64,000 bases of DNA from Sporodiniella umbellata (Eukaryota > Mucoromycota > Mucoromycetes > Mucorales > Rhizopodaceae), in contig JAIXMR010000091.1 of the NCBI GenBank assembly GCA_025677835.1, forward strand, positions 1 to 64,000, read 5' to 3'. Positions 45,106 through 57,456 of this stretch are shown here, one piece after another. Under the pieces are notes generated by a model. That model did not search any database. It had not been told where the DNA came from and worked only from the letters and a program-made list of their open reading frames with translations. Each line of letters opens with the position of its first letter. The stretch's first letter is position 1. The translations under genes and the position numbers were made by a program.

Positions 45106-48100
45106 TTAGCCGTAATGATGGCCGTAATTGCCTCCCCCATAACCACCACCGCCATAGCCGCCACCTCCACCACCTCCACCACGGTGGTTATAGCCGCCAC
45201 GGTGATAGCCTCCTCCACCTCTACCTCGGTGATTGCGGTTCTGATAGCCTCCTCCACGTCGATCGTGATGATAACCACGGTCCTGATAGTCATAGCCAGG
45301 ATGGCCTCCACGATGGTGATTGTATCTTTGGTTTTGACTAGGAACAATTAAGTTTTTTTTTTTTTCTTTTTGCTTTTTTTTTACAAAGTCTGAATTTGGG
45401 TTGAAGCTTACTGTTCCCTATATTCTTCCATATGATTCATCTGTGAAGTCCAACCGCGGTTTTGGTTGTATTTGTGACGATGATCAATCTTTTCAAAGGT
45501 GGCAAACGTCAAATCTTCATAACCTAACACGCTACTTATCTTGAGCCCTCTTAGTAACTGGGTAGAGAACACAAAACCTTCTTGCGTCTTGGGAAGTGCA
45601 TACGTGACACTACACAATGTCAATCACCCTATCGTTCGTTTGCTTGTTTTATACATACCTAATCGACTTGTCGTTGTTGATGTCAGGCAAGTCATGGTTG
45701 GGCAAGGGGGAGTAGAAAGTACTGTTGGGGATACACTCGGGGTCTTTGTCAATCTCTCCTGTCAAGCCATCCGTCAGTTTGGCATCCAAATGCGCTACCT
45801 CGTTCGTGCGTTTGGTGTATACTATGCTCAAATGGTTGTATGCCTTATGGGCTTCGCTAACATAGAGTACAGAAGGACCAATCGAGTTCCGATGCACTTC
45901 TTCTTCACTAAGCCGGTCATAAACAGTATTCATGGCGTTCAGTAGACGTTGGGAATCGATAAACGGCAGCTTCACAACACCTTGCCATTCCCACTTCTTG
46001 CCATCCATATCCACTTCGAATTGGGTGGGGTAAAAGTCAAGAATAGGTGAGTTTTCATCCATCATCAAAGGGTGGAACGCTTCCGGAAGATGGGATCGAC
46101 TTGCAGCCGGTAAGACTCCCATCAGCTGCTCAAACGGTTTCAATGGGGCGCTCTGTTCAAATTGGATGTCAAAAGTAGCAATGTTAGTGAAATCAGAGGC
46201 CATGGGTGCATAGTAGTAAGGGTAATACCATGACCATGACACACAGCCAATATAGTAGTATTTAAACACCCAGACCAATCCTTCACAGTAAGAGCGAACA
46301 ACACTATCGAGATCTTTCAGTTTTCACTATCTATAGAACTCATCTTACTCTCTAATCTCGTCTTTTTCTTCCAAATTAAGACGGAACTTGGTCTGATAGT
46401 AGCGTTCTTTCCACCCGGTTTCCCATAAGCTAACATCAACAAAAAAAAAAAAACAACAACGTCAATCGGTATGTTACCTCCATGACCTGATCACTTACCG
46501 AACTTCATCCCCAGGCTCTTTGTCCTTGGTCTCCTGCTCTTTACGCTCCTTCTCATCAGCAACTCTCTTAAGAATAGCTTTACCTGCCTCTTCGGGGTCT
46601 ACAGGAAGAGCAGTCGTGTCCATAGGTTCCAATGGCTCCTCTGTTTTCTTTTCCTCGGATTCATCATCTCCTTCTTCGATCTCTTCAGCGGTTCTCTTGA
46701 CGCCTTTCTGTGCCATCGGGGTCTCTGGTTCAGCCATCTGCGCCTTCAAAGCAGCAGCAGCGCTCAGGTTGGCCATTCTGAGGTCTGCTCGATGGGTAAC
46801 AACGTCTTGGTTGGACATACCCTCATGAGGTCCATTGACTGGTGCGGCTGTCATCAAAGCAAAACTATCGTCTTGACGAGATTTAGCTTCCATAGCACGC
46901 CTTTCGCTTTCCAACTTTCTTCTCTTGGCTCCTTGGGCACGACGTTCGTCAGCTTTAGAAATAAGGTAGAGATAAGAAATGGGTTAATATGTCATCCAAC
47001 AAAGTCTTTCTTTTCGTTGTTTTTGCCTGCTTTTCTATCCCTAAAGATGGTATCTTCAGAATACCCTAGTTCGCTCACCAGATACTGAACGCGCTCCAAG
47101 TCCACATCCCCATTCTTTGTCATGTAACCTCCCATTTCAGGCATCACCTTCTTCCACAACAAGCTGAGAGTACTGATAGCGCCTTCTCTAATTTCCAAAG
47201 AGGGCAAATGAGGCAAGAAATCGTTACCGACAAAGAAACACATAAAGACCCAATCATCAATCGCTCTTTCCAAATCCCATTTAATACCAGGAATATTAAA
47301 CCTCAAGGCATGGTCAATATATTCTCTCAGGATGTTCACATGAAGAAAGACATAAGGCTTCAGGCTACTTGTGTCTTCTTTTCTCTCCGACTCATTGTCC
47401 AATACTAGGCTGGGTTATTCACCGTTTTTGCATATCAGGATAGACTTACATGGACATTTATCGGCTGTATGACCCCGTCGTTTGCAGTTGGTACAATTGC
47501 TTGTCTTTCGGTTGTCTGCAAACACATCTTCTCGAATGATCTTAAAATGGGGCTCATGCGTACCTAGCGCAAGCATAATAAGGTCTGCATCCAAACCGTA
47601 CATGACGTGAGATGTGTTGGGGTTATGTTCTGGGCGAGATCTTTCTACACGAATAAATTCCATCACTTTATGTTCGCCTTCTCCAGGAACAGTTGCATCT
47701 GAAAGAATTACCTTGAGCTACCAATAATAATAGATTAGGTCGCTGTCTATTCACACAACAATCAGACGTACGTTTTTCCATAAAGGATCGGTATTTTGCT
47801 TAAAGGCGATATGGTATCTCAAGCAAGTTGCCAGGTGTGCCATAAATGGTGTACCGGGCGTAATGCAGTTGCTATCAAAGTGCTCTTCTTTTTTCTTTAA
47901 TAGGTGCTCTTGACCAATGGCTAGGGTGGAGAGTGTTAACTTTTTTGAATTGTAATAGATAGTATCATTTACCTGCTAATTCATAAGCAACTCTTTCTGA
48001 AGCATCCTTTTCAATCTGGGCTAATTGAGAAGCGCGGAAACGACGCGAACGCTGTTGGTTCATCTTGGCGCGAGGGGCCACACCGTCTAGATATACATTA

Positions 48101-48579
48101 AAAAAGTTTCAATTCCCTGTTTTGTTCTGAAAGCATGTATTACCGATAGCCATGTACAAAACTTTACGAGGACGAACAATGTTAACAACACGATCCAAGT
48201 AAGCAAAGATCTCAATCATCATGTCGTCTTCTGTAGCTGGCGCTGGCTGGTGCATAGCAAAAAAAAAAAAAAAAAAAAAAAAAAAGATCAATATCATAAG
48301 CATGCAGATTCAATACACTTACTTTGTTTTCTGGGTGACAGCAGGGATGAATAATACCGTTCATGTCCAAATAAAGATTGTCAAACTCTTCATTGTTTGG
48401 ATTTGGTTTTGTTGTATCCACAGGAATGATCACACCGTTGACTGTTCTAGCGTGTTCTTCAATAGCGGGTGTAACAACTTTTGGAAACTTATCAGAAAGC
48501 CATCTAACAAGCTCTTAGTTCATAAGCCCATTAAATGAATTAGTTTTCGTTTATACCTAAAAAATGCGGGAACTCCCAT
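45106..48579 (-). CDS. RAT1: 5'-3' exoribonuclease 2 (Rat1/Xrn2)
   Basis: Nuclear exonuclease that degrades RNA 5' to 3', processes rRNA and drives torpedo termination. Twelve exons (48579-48557, 48503-48323, 48246-48144, 48086-47973, 47920-47772, 47717-47450, 47404-47027, 46952-46499, 46429-46349, 46303-45659, 45609-45412, 45337-45106) give 941 aa in one consistent frame. The start [56 protein letters not shown] and [15 protein letters not shown] are XRN active-site motifs. [15 protein letters not shown] zinc knuckle identifies Rat1 rather than Xrn1. The C-terminus is Gly/Tyr/Arg/His-rich ([11 protein letters not shown]). The intron at 47026-46953 begins with GC, not GT; no GT donor gives the right frame. 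Confidence 0.95.
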
Positions 48580-49109
48580 GATAATCTATCAACTGAAAGA
48601 AAGTTTTTTCTGCTTTAAAAAAAAAAGATGAAAATTAGCTACTACGTTTCGCTCTCCGCCGTTTGATCATATACACAGCACAAAAAAAAAAAAAAAAAAG
48701 CTCAGAGAATTGACTGGCGGCTATCAATAAACTAGTTATTAAACCACTTAAATCGTTTGAACAAGCAAACAGTTAAAGATCTCAATTTTTATTAATGACT
48801 AAAACGCTTGATAGATATAAAAAGCAATTTATAAGCTGTATATTTTGAATACGTTGATTTTTCTCAAAGTCAACAATTACCGCAGAAACAGTTAATATAA
48901 CTGTATTCGCTACAGTATGAAGACAACACACACGGCTTAACTTTGACTATCACTTTAACCCCTCAACTGTGGCCTCGCGTCAGCAAAGAAGTATATATGT
49001 CATAACACTATATGGTCGCCCTTTTTCTAAGCTAAGAATACTTGAATTGCCTAATTCTAATCACAAAGTCCTAGCTTCGCGTATTAACTGTTGATTGTAA
49101 TTTTAGTAG
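48580..49109. other. Intergenic region upstream of RAT1
   Basis: AT-rich promoter-side DNA of RAT1. No gene is seen. Confidence 0.5.
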
Positions 49110-49117
49110 TATAAATA
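49110..49117 (+). promoter_or_regulatory. TATA-like element of the small membrane protein gene
   Basis: TATAAATA 34 bp before the ATG at 49151. Confidence 0.4.
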
Positions 49118-49150
49118 CCACATAAACTTTATTTGACTGTTATTGACCAA

Positions 49151-49472
49151 ATGTATTTCTATCAGACTATTCGTCTATTCTTTCCGCTTTCAATTATACT
49201 GATAATCCATCTCCTTCTTGCTCACCGCTTTGTTTGTAAGTCTTACTGTTTTGAAGTAACAAAAAGGTCATTAATGTAATACTTTCTCTTCTAATCTAAT
49301 TCATCTAGGCTTCTTTTCCTTCCCGATTCTTCTTCCTTTTCTCTGCTTGACCAACCAACTCTTAACAGATAGGCTAAGCCAAAATACGTCTAGAGTTATA
49401 ACAGCACTTTACCTTTCCCTATACTTCCTCTTCGTTGCCCTTTGTGTTATAGAATTTGCTTTTATTACTTGA
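49151..49472 (+). CDS. Small two-exon membrane protein (82 aa)
   Basis: Too short to appear as a single ORF but clear when spliced. Exon 1 (49151-49235) ends at a GTAAGT donor and exon 2 (49309-49472) begins after TTCATCTAG; ph1/ph1 join gives exactly 83 codons with stop. The protein starts MYFYQTIRLFFPLSIILIIH and has three hydrophobic segments: SIILIIHLLLAHRFVCFF, FPILLPFLCL and YLSLYFLFVALCVIEFAFI. A TATA-like box lies 34 bp upstream. The composition (many Leu, Phe, Ile) could arise by chance in T-rich DNA, but the exact phase, consensus splice sites and promoter argue against this. No family is recognised. Confidence 0.55.
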
Positions 49473-51877
49473 ACTATATAATCACAATAGTTACGGCCGC
49501 TTGACAGAATAATTTCCAGAAGATTTTTTTCTTTTTTTTTTTAAAAAAAAGAACTATCTACTAGGTAGGCTCGAACAGATCAAGCGCTATTGTCTACTAG
49601 TAGCCCCACCAGAGTGAAAGTAATAAAGGAAGGTTTTTTAGTAGTGAAGACGAAAATACGTTAGCTGGAATAAAAACAAGTATATAAAAAACTAATCAAA
49701 ACATTTGGACTGGAATAGCTTACATCCATATATTTCTTTTTTAAAAAAAATATACATCTCTTTTATCTGCTTACGAAGCATTTAGTCCATGCTTAAAATA
49801 AAAGTCAATCATTAAATACACTTCAAATAAAAGTTACGAACTTAGGAAAAATAAAGTATTGAAGACTGAAACAAAAGAATGCTATATTTTCTTCACAAGT
49901 GCCTTTAACAAAGAAACTTTGAAACATTTTAAGCTGTAAAAAAAAAAGTCAGTTCTACCATTAAGTTTTTTGATTACTATAGACATTTTATGTTTGAAAG
50001 AAAAAAAAAAAAACCAAAGTTCAAAGTCTAATATTAAAGGATTGTAAAAATGCTTTGACTGTTTTTCTATCTTTATTTAATAGCAAACCAAGTGCCTTTA
50101 AAGAATAAGCAAAATCACCCTGATACCAAACTCAAAGTTGCTTTGAACCATCATTTGTAATATATATTTTATGTATTTCGCTCTATTGTTATATACCATG
50201 TTGTTCTCGCTTAGGTTTGCCTTTTAAACTTTAGATATCAAGGGGAAATTTTTCTCTTGGTAATGTACTATAAGTCTGACAAACTGAGATTAATCATTGT
50301 CCTTCATATTATGTCAGTGTACGTCCTGAGCCACTTAGTACCATTACACATGACATGATATATCTCTCTATCCCTACATTCTTGTGTTTCTTTTTCTTAT
50401 TAACTTCTCACCCTAGTAGCTTTCTATTGATTTTTCTTTGTTTTCTTTTTTTTTTTTTTTTTATAAGACATCGATAATAACCTTCCTTTGTCTTTTAAGT
50501 TCGATATAATAAAGATCATCTTAAGGTTTGTCGGAGTACCTATCTCGCAAACAGTCTGTTGAATGTATGCACTTCCCTGTTACTCTGTATAAGAAATGGT
50601 GATATAGAATGGTGAAGTTTATCGCTTTTTGCTTTGCTTTTAGGGCTTGGGGGTTTTTTTAGTCACAGATTTGTGATCTACGTTTTATGCTTTTACATAG
50701 AAAAAACCTACTTAGTGAGTCTATTCGGTTAAAAATCATATTTTTAAATGCAATATATTTTGAAAGGTACATTATTGTTTTACCCATTGTTGCTTGTAAT
50801 TTTTTCTCTTTAGAAAGTTTAAACGGAATGGCTTTGCATTCAATTTTCATAATAACAATAAAAAAAGTATATTGGTACCATTCTTCGGTAGTTGCTGTTA
50901 TTGCTCTTTTTTTTTTAATACTTTATTTGATACAACAACAGAAAAACAGGCTTGATGAAACTGCCACAGTAATCCTATAACATTTCTTTTGCTTTAAAAT
51001 TCCCAAACACTCTGATATATTAATTATACTCACACTTTGAGTAATTACATCAAATCGCATAAATGTACCTTTTTTTTGTTATTATTATCACTATAAGAGC
51101 TGTTCAAGTCGTTGCTTACACTTTATCCAAAACAAGATGAACTTGGCCCGTCACAGGATCAAGTCAGCGGATAAGAAGTTATGCTATCCTCGTCTTTTTG
51201 GGCAGGCTTTTTTTTTTTTTAGAAAATAGTCTTTGGAACTATTGTTTTTCTATCCATACGTATTTATGAGAAAATACAAATTTGCTATTACTAATAAATT
51301 CGTGTCTTTTAATCTGACATTGAAGAAGAAAAGAAAATGTGTAGATAACATTTGGAGTTCGCAAAGTTATCCTGACGTGGCCATACTTAATATTTTAAAA
51401 CTTGTATTTCGTTTTCCTTTTTTTGTACGCTTTTACTTTTTTTTGGCTCATTTTTTGCATCTGCATAATCTGTAGCTAGCCACTTCTGAGTCTTTAAGCT
51501 GAGATCAAAGACACTCAACTTTACACAAATTAGAAAACGTTTCGTGCTTCCCCTTATAAAACTATATATGAAAGGGTTGTCAATTGATTCTTTGACTACC
51601 TATTAACCACAAAGAAAAAAATCAAGTGGAAGCAGCATTTATGTACGCTTGTATAGTTTTTTTTTTTTAAAAAAAAAGTATAGGCGTATGCTTTAGCTAT
51701 TTTCGAAAATAGCACCTTTTTTTTGCCATTGTACGAGGGTGTGCAGCAAAATGCCCTTAATTCAAACTGAAGTCGCACAATTTCAATGACGCGATTAAGG
51801 AGAACAAAAAGGGTTAATTACCTTTTTTTCTTCAACAAAACTAGACTTTTTTCTTGTCTCTTCTTATTTTGTTGCTG
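49473..51877. other. Gene-poor AT-rich region
   Basis: About 2.4 kb. It contains T/A fold-backs at 49524-49550 and 51657-51677 and several long T runs. Apart from one 97-codon ORF (50687-50980) I see nothing coding-like. Confidence 0.4.
50687..50980 (+). CDS. Possible small hydrophobic ORF
   Basis: An ATG-initiated 97-aa ORF beginning MLLHRKNLLSESIRLKIIFL with two hydrophobic stretches (YIIVLPIVACNFF and SSVVAVIALFFLILYLI). In DNA this rich in A and T such an ORF may be chance. No upstream TATA, no splice evidence and no family; kept as a low-confidence candidate. Confidence 0.2.
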   Translation: MLLHRKNLLSESIRLKIIFLNAIYFERYIIVLPIVACNFFSLESLNGMALHSIFIITIKKVYWYHSSVVAVIALFFLILYLIQQQKNRLDETATVIL

Positions 51878-52656
51878 ATGAATTCACTACATTTTGACTT
51901 GTCTAGTCATCCCGTTAAAGACACAATCAAATTACTCACATCACTTTTGGAAACAATTACCAAAGACAACGACCAGCTTCATTTGAATGCAGGGCAGCTT
52001 GACCCTTCTTCTTATACGTGTTTTCACGCTCGCTCAATTCCCAACATATCTATACATGCTTATTTTACTCGTATTTTAAAATACTGCCCTTGTGCCAATG
52101 AATGCCTTGTGGCTCTTTTGGTTTACTTTGACAGAATGAATAAAGCAAAACCTTCGCGTTGTATTCCTCCTCTTCATGTTGATTCCTACAGTATACACAG
52201 GCTGATCATTACTGGCTTGATGATTTCAAGTAAGCTGTACTCTGATGTATTTTTCACAAACACTAGATATGCCAAGGTAAGGAACTCTTTGCGTTTGTCC
52301 AAACCAAATTTGAACATATATATTTAAAGGTAGGAGGTTTGCCTGTTGCTGAGTTGAATGCACTGGAACTAGAGTTTTTATGTCTAAACAATTACGATTT
52401 ATTTGTCAATGTCGATGAACTTCAAATATATGGGGACAAGCTACTGGCACACTCACATAGTCAAAGTGTAGAATCAATTGAAATTAATCGGAACGAAGAG
52501 ATTATAAAGCCTTTAGGAAGACTTAGTATGACCGAAAGTTTGCCAGCAGGAGATAATCACTGGACTTACAAAAAGTCTAATTTTGTGCTAAAGCGTCGTA
52601 CAAGCGATGACGAAGGTGGACTGAGAACAGTTTCGGCTGTTGGATCTGAATGCTGA
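51878..52656 (+). CDS. PHO80-type (PCL) cyclin
   Basis: Two exons, 51878-52276 and 52330-52656, joined in phase to 241 aa. The cyclin box of the PHO80/Pcl type runs from about residue 50 to 165: FHARSIPNISIHAYFTRILK, then CLVALLVYFDRMNK, HRLIITGLMISSKLYSDVFF, NTRYAKVGGLP, and AELNALELEFLCLNNYDLFV. These motifs (YFTRI, Y..R, SSK, KVGG, E.N.LE..FL) are diagnostic of cyclins that activate Pho85/CDK5-type kinases, which control phosphate response, glycogen and polarity. The tail after the box is hydrophilic. Which Pcl subfamily it belongs to is not resolved. Confidence 0.92.
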
Positions 52657-54837
52657 TACTCACCTCTACAAAATCAATGAATTACATACACATATACATA
52701 TTATCGCTCTCGAAAAAAAAAAAGATCTATACCTTTTAATAACGTTTTTTTTTTGTGTGAAAAAAAGTAATACAGCACTTCCGTTCAATTGTTGATAAAT
52801 GTCATATATAACCAAATAGCGTTTTGCACATAAATAAAGATATTCCACTCAAATAGACTATAGGGCCATAATTAATTCACTAGTTAATAATGATGATGAG
52901 AAAAATTCCCCAAATATGGAACCTGTAAATTCCATATATCTGAAGTAGAGTTTTCAAAAACCTTTGCAAAGTTTAAAATAACAGTACAAAATGCTTACAT
53001 TCAAATTTGAATTAATACTAAAATTACTTTTGAAAAATGTGGGGGTCTACCTTAGGCCCCAAATAAAGCTTATTTTTCTATTCATAAAAATAAAAAGGAA
53101 AAAGAATGTGGACCTACTTCAGATTACTAACAGTCAGCAAGAAACCCTTCAAAGATTCAGCCATATCATATGAAAATTACAGTATAATGGCGTTTTGCGA
53201 TCAGTTATCTTTGATTTTCAACTCCTAGTTGTGTGTAAAGAAACGAATAACTAAAGCTCTGTTTGCAGTGCTAGAATATACGTATGTATAAATAAAAACA
53301 TACATATATGTATGTATGTATGTATGTGTATATGTTTTTTTTTTTTTTTTTTTTTGGCCTGATAGGTCTTAAAAATTTACAATCCCAAATCCTTGGGGAT
53401 CTTGGAATTTTTCATAAATATTTATTCTATTTGTCTTGTAGCGCTATAATTTTGTGTTTATTTTTATAACAGGTTTTACAACAGTAAAGAATCTTGAGTA
53501 ATTTGGATTAATTTGCAGTATACACTAATCATGCATGTTTTAGGTGTTTAACTATTCACGAAAAATGAAAGGTTTCCCAAACAAAAAAAGGGACAATTGA
53601 CCGTCAGGCAGTCATTATAGAAAGACCCCCGAATGCGGCTCTAATAAAAAATTTGGTTGTTACAGTAAACAACTAAACTTCTTTCGCATACACTTCTATG
53701 TGTTTAAAAAAGATTAACATGACCATGTAGGATTTTTAAACAAAGTTACCCACGCTTTAGTTGTCTGTATATCCAATGATGTACAGCATTTAGATAAAAA
53801 AAATGTTTGCGTTTAGCAACTTTAAAATTTTGTTTGGCATACTGAGCCATTAAGATTTGCTTTGAGATTTTATTGCCCATAGTGAACGAAGATGTAGATT
53901 TGAAATTTGTCCTTGTATAAAAATGATTTTATAATATACTATGATTAATTTTTTTTCTTGCCTTGTCCAATAACGCAAGAACCAACTCTAAGTTGTACGG
54001 TCAAAAAGTCTTCATCCTAACTTTTTTTGACTTCGACTGTAGGTGGCATACTTGATATAGTTTTAACTAAAATGCCTTGTGATGAGCTACAAAAAAAGAA
54101 ATATTACTAGTTAAGAGTAAAACTATAACGTTTGGTTATATAATGAAACTTCTCCAGCTCATGACAATGAAAAAGACAGTAAATCTTTTCCATATGAGTA
54201 TAGGAGCTTTTTCAAACTTTATTTACAAGATTTAGACTAGCCTTTACTAAAATTAAAGTAAACGATATATAAGCTCACCATTAATTGGTACCAGGAAAGC
54301 TCTCTGTTCCTCTTTTCTCTTTTCTCTTTGTTTTGGTTCATAAAATAGTGTCTATGAGTGTTCTCGCAAGTATAGTGCAATAGAACGGTTTTTGATGTTT
54401 TAAAAAATCTCAAGTGTCATTTTTAGGTAAGCCAAGAATGATGAGTAATTCTATAATAGAAAACAAAAACATTTTGATGTTGAGCCACGCCATTGCTTGT
54501 AAAACTGAAGCAATTTAGCTGTCTTTATTTCTACCAAAAAAAAAAACCTCGAGTCTTGTCAGATCAGTATGTACGAGGTAGATTCGCCTCAGTCGACTGG
54601 GGCTACCTTTCCAATAAAATTATTCAAGTTTATTATGATCGATCGATTATAAAAGAGAAAGTTTGTTTTCAGAGGTGCAAAATATGCTATATATAAGTTT
54701 GAATGTGCACGTTCATAAGTTCTGGACGAGCTTAGGTTTTATTTTGCAGAGGATGATTAGATGAAAAGCAATTGCAGCTCAGCTACTGACTGGTATACTA
54801 AATGTCATTTGTTTTTTTTTTTTACTTTTTACTGCAA
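52657..54837. other. AT-rich intergenic region
   Basis: About 2.2 kb between the cyclin and MAK10 genes. It contains a TATG microsatellite (about 53300-53335) followed by a T run (53336-53355). Short ORFs lack recognisable features. Confidence 0.45.
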
Positions 54838-57268
54838 ATGGACACACCTCAAGATTTGCAGGGTAAACTTGGAGAATCCAACTGTTACATTGAGTTTTAT
54901 TTTAAAAATTAAAATAAAGAAACACATAGAAATACTGTCTAAACTCAACATAAATGTACCAAAAGACAACGATGAAACTGGTGTTTTTTTGCCTCAATGG
55001 AAAGACATTACTAGCTTCTTAGATGAAGCCACCAATGGTAAGCCAAAAAATATTTTCTGTAATAATCTTAGAATACTAAATCGAGAACCTTGATTAGATT
55101 TTCAGGTGGGCCAGTTGCTTAGTTTGAAGTCATTTACTTTATACGAGGCCATGAGTGCGATCGAGTTAATGAATCCTCGAATGGATACTGGTGTACCAGC
55201 TGAGGCATTAGTACCAAATATCGACATTTCAAAACAGCTATCAACAGAAGAAGTGCTTAGTGTGATGGATAGCTTGGTTGCTCGCGAAATTGCGTGGCTC
55301 TCGGGTCATTCCCTTTCTCAGACAGTATATACCTGCGTTTACTTTCACCATTTATCAACGCTGAATGAAACGCCCAATTCAGGATTCAGTTTGGAAAACG
55401 CTCCTGCTATCGCTAATAATGCTCTGAAAACGTACCTGAATGCAACTTTGAGCTGTTGCCGTTTTATATGGAATGAGATGATACAAGGAAATATATATGA
55501 AGTATGCTTAGAGAGGTTGAATCGATTGAAGAAATGGGAAAGCTAAACTGTAAATAGGAAGAAGATTTTACAACCAATCTTTTCGGTTTGACACTTGACA
55601 ATCCATTGCCTGATAATCGTATCCTCGATGATCTCGATATTTCTATAAAAAATATCGCAATATTGGTTGACAAACAAGGTATATAGAAGAAAGAGCAAAG
55701 CAGAAGGTTATTTAGTTGCTTACCGTTTTATTTCTGTTTTGTTTTGTAGTTATATCAGCTGCAGGTCACTCTATTATAAATAGGCTGAAAATCCGAAAAT
55801 CTTTCCTCTTGGCTCTTACGCACTTGTCGCAAAACGAGCCTCAATGCTTGGCCCACGCAAAAATAGAGTTAGACAGCATTAACAGCTTACTGAAACAAAC
55901 AGATGCAACTAGTGATGAGGACGTGGAAGGAGTTTTCGATCCAAATATCAATCGAAATCTAACTTCTCAAACACCCCCTCGGCCAGTAGAATTGGAAACA
56001 AAAAGGAAATCTTATTTGATTTTGTCCCAAATAATATCTCGTTTATTGTCAATTTGCGACGTGGTCGATTATACTTCTGCTATATCGCTTATGGTTTGTT
56101 TATATAAAAGGAATTCATTTTTGAAGAAACTAATTTTGCTTTTCACAGAATTTTTTTGATGTCTTTGGAGCAGAAACACCTCATGCAGACGCTTTCTCTA
56201 GATCAAAATTGAATGTAAGTTCCAAGTAACAGCAGCCCAAAATCTAAAAACTTGTAGACCATCTTGTACAGTAATTCGAAAGTGTTTGGCATTCACGATA
56301 TTCCTTCCTTAATATTAAAGTCAATCGAGGAAATGATTAAACCACCTAGCTACTGGCTCTCAACCTGCCACAAAAAGCAGTTACCTCCTAATACAGACAT
56401 CGAACAATTTCTGAAGGGTCATGAGTCACTCAAACTATTTCTGGATCGAATTTCTATGGTATGTATGGTAGAAGTTTCAAAACCCTCTACAATTGCAATT
56501 AAACCACAACGTGAATAGGCGTTTTTAGAGCTTTTTAGAATAAACTGCCATAACAGGTCTCGCCAAAGGAGAATACTATGTAAAATGGTTGGAGAATGGC
56601 AGCTTTTAGAAGAAGAAGCTGCAGCTATAGACGAAGTGTTTCACGAAATATTCATAAGAGATGCCGAATCAAACATGCCCTATTACTTTTCCTCGTGGGC
56701 TTATCATATTAAAATGATGATTATGGAAAAAATCGTGTTAATGGGCTTTGAGTTAGAACTTTATGGGCAGCATGAGTATACAATGATACTATGGTTTGTG
56801 CGTACCCTACTAGATAGCCGTATATTTCTTTTGAGTAGAATGGATAGACATACCAAACAAGAGAGCAACTACATCAAGGGGCAATTGTGTTTAAGCCAGG
56901 CAATCAGCGCTTTAACAGAAGGCTTGTTGAGAACTGCGGTTACATTAGAACATACACACCAGAGAAACCAAAGACAGCCCCTTTACGACGATGGAATGAC
57001 TAGATATTTACAAAGATTCAAATCGTTTATGGTTTTGTCATCACCGCCTTTGCCTCAATACGAATCCTATGTTGCTATCATAAACACAGAAGAAATAGAG
57101 TTAGAAACAATGAAACCAGCTATCAAAGAAAACTTTTCCAAAGCCAAAAAATTCCTGAGTGAATATTTAAAAGTTTTGAATAGCGAAAAAGGCACTGACA
57201 AACACACAGCTTATCTCAAAAAGGTAAGATTAGAGTGTGATACTTTAAAGAAGCAAATACTGAAATAG
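54838..57268 (+). CDS. MAK10: NatC N-terminal acetyltransferase auxiliary subunit (Mak10/NAA35)
   Basis: Eight exons (54838-54862, 54966-55037, 55098-55501, 55558-55678, 55750-56093, 56149-56214, 56258-56458, 56519-57268) join in phase to about 660 aa. The conserved N-terminal block is SLKSFTLYEAMSAIELMNPR MDTG, followed by AREIAWLSGHSLSQTVYTCV and NATLSCCRFIWNEMI. The C-terminal half contains PYYFSSWAYHIKMMIMEKIV and a helical ending. NatC (Mak3/Naa30 catalytic, Mak10 and Mak31 auxiliary) acetylates nascent N-termini of Met-hydrophobic type on ribosomes. The first exon has only eight codons (MDTPQDLQ), chosen because it restores a conserved-looking start and phase; this is the weakest part. 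The last exon has a possible GTAAG donor near its end that was not used. Confidence 0.9.
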
Positions 57269-57456
57269 AGGTTCTAGAGTATAACAGACATTGTACGTAC
57301 ATGTGTTGCCAACGATATAGGCTTGAATCTTGTAGCTCAAAATGGCGACCAACTTTCTTTTGTATTCAAATACCATCCTTGGTTTCCTATTCTTACGAAA
57401 TAAAAACAAATAAATTTTTCAATTTTTTTTTTTTTTTTTGAGCCGTCAAAAGACCA

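Noticed and set aside
45115..45351. Plus-strand Ser/Thr/Ile-rich ORF opposite the RAT1 tail
   Set aside because: Mirror of the Gly-rich codons of the last RAT1 exon, not an independent gene.
49555..49590. Possible tRNA-like TTCGAGC loop on the minus strand
   Set aside because: No stem complementarity around it and no cloverleaf.
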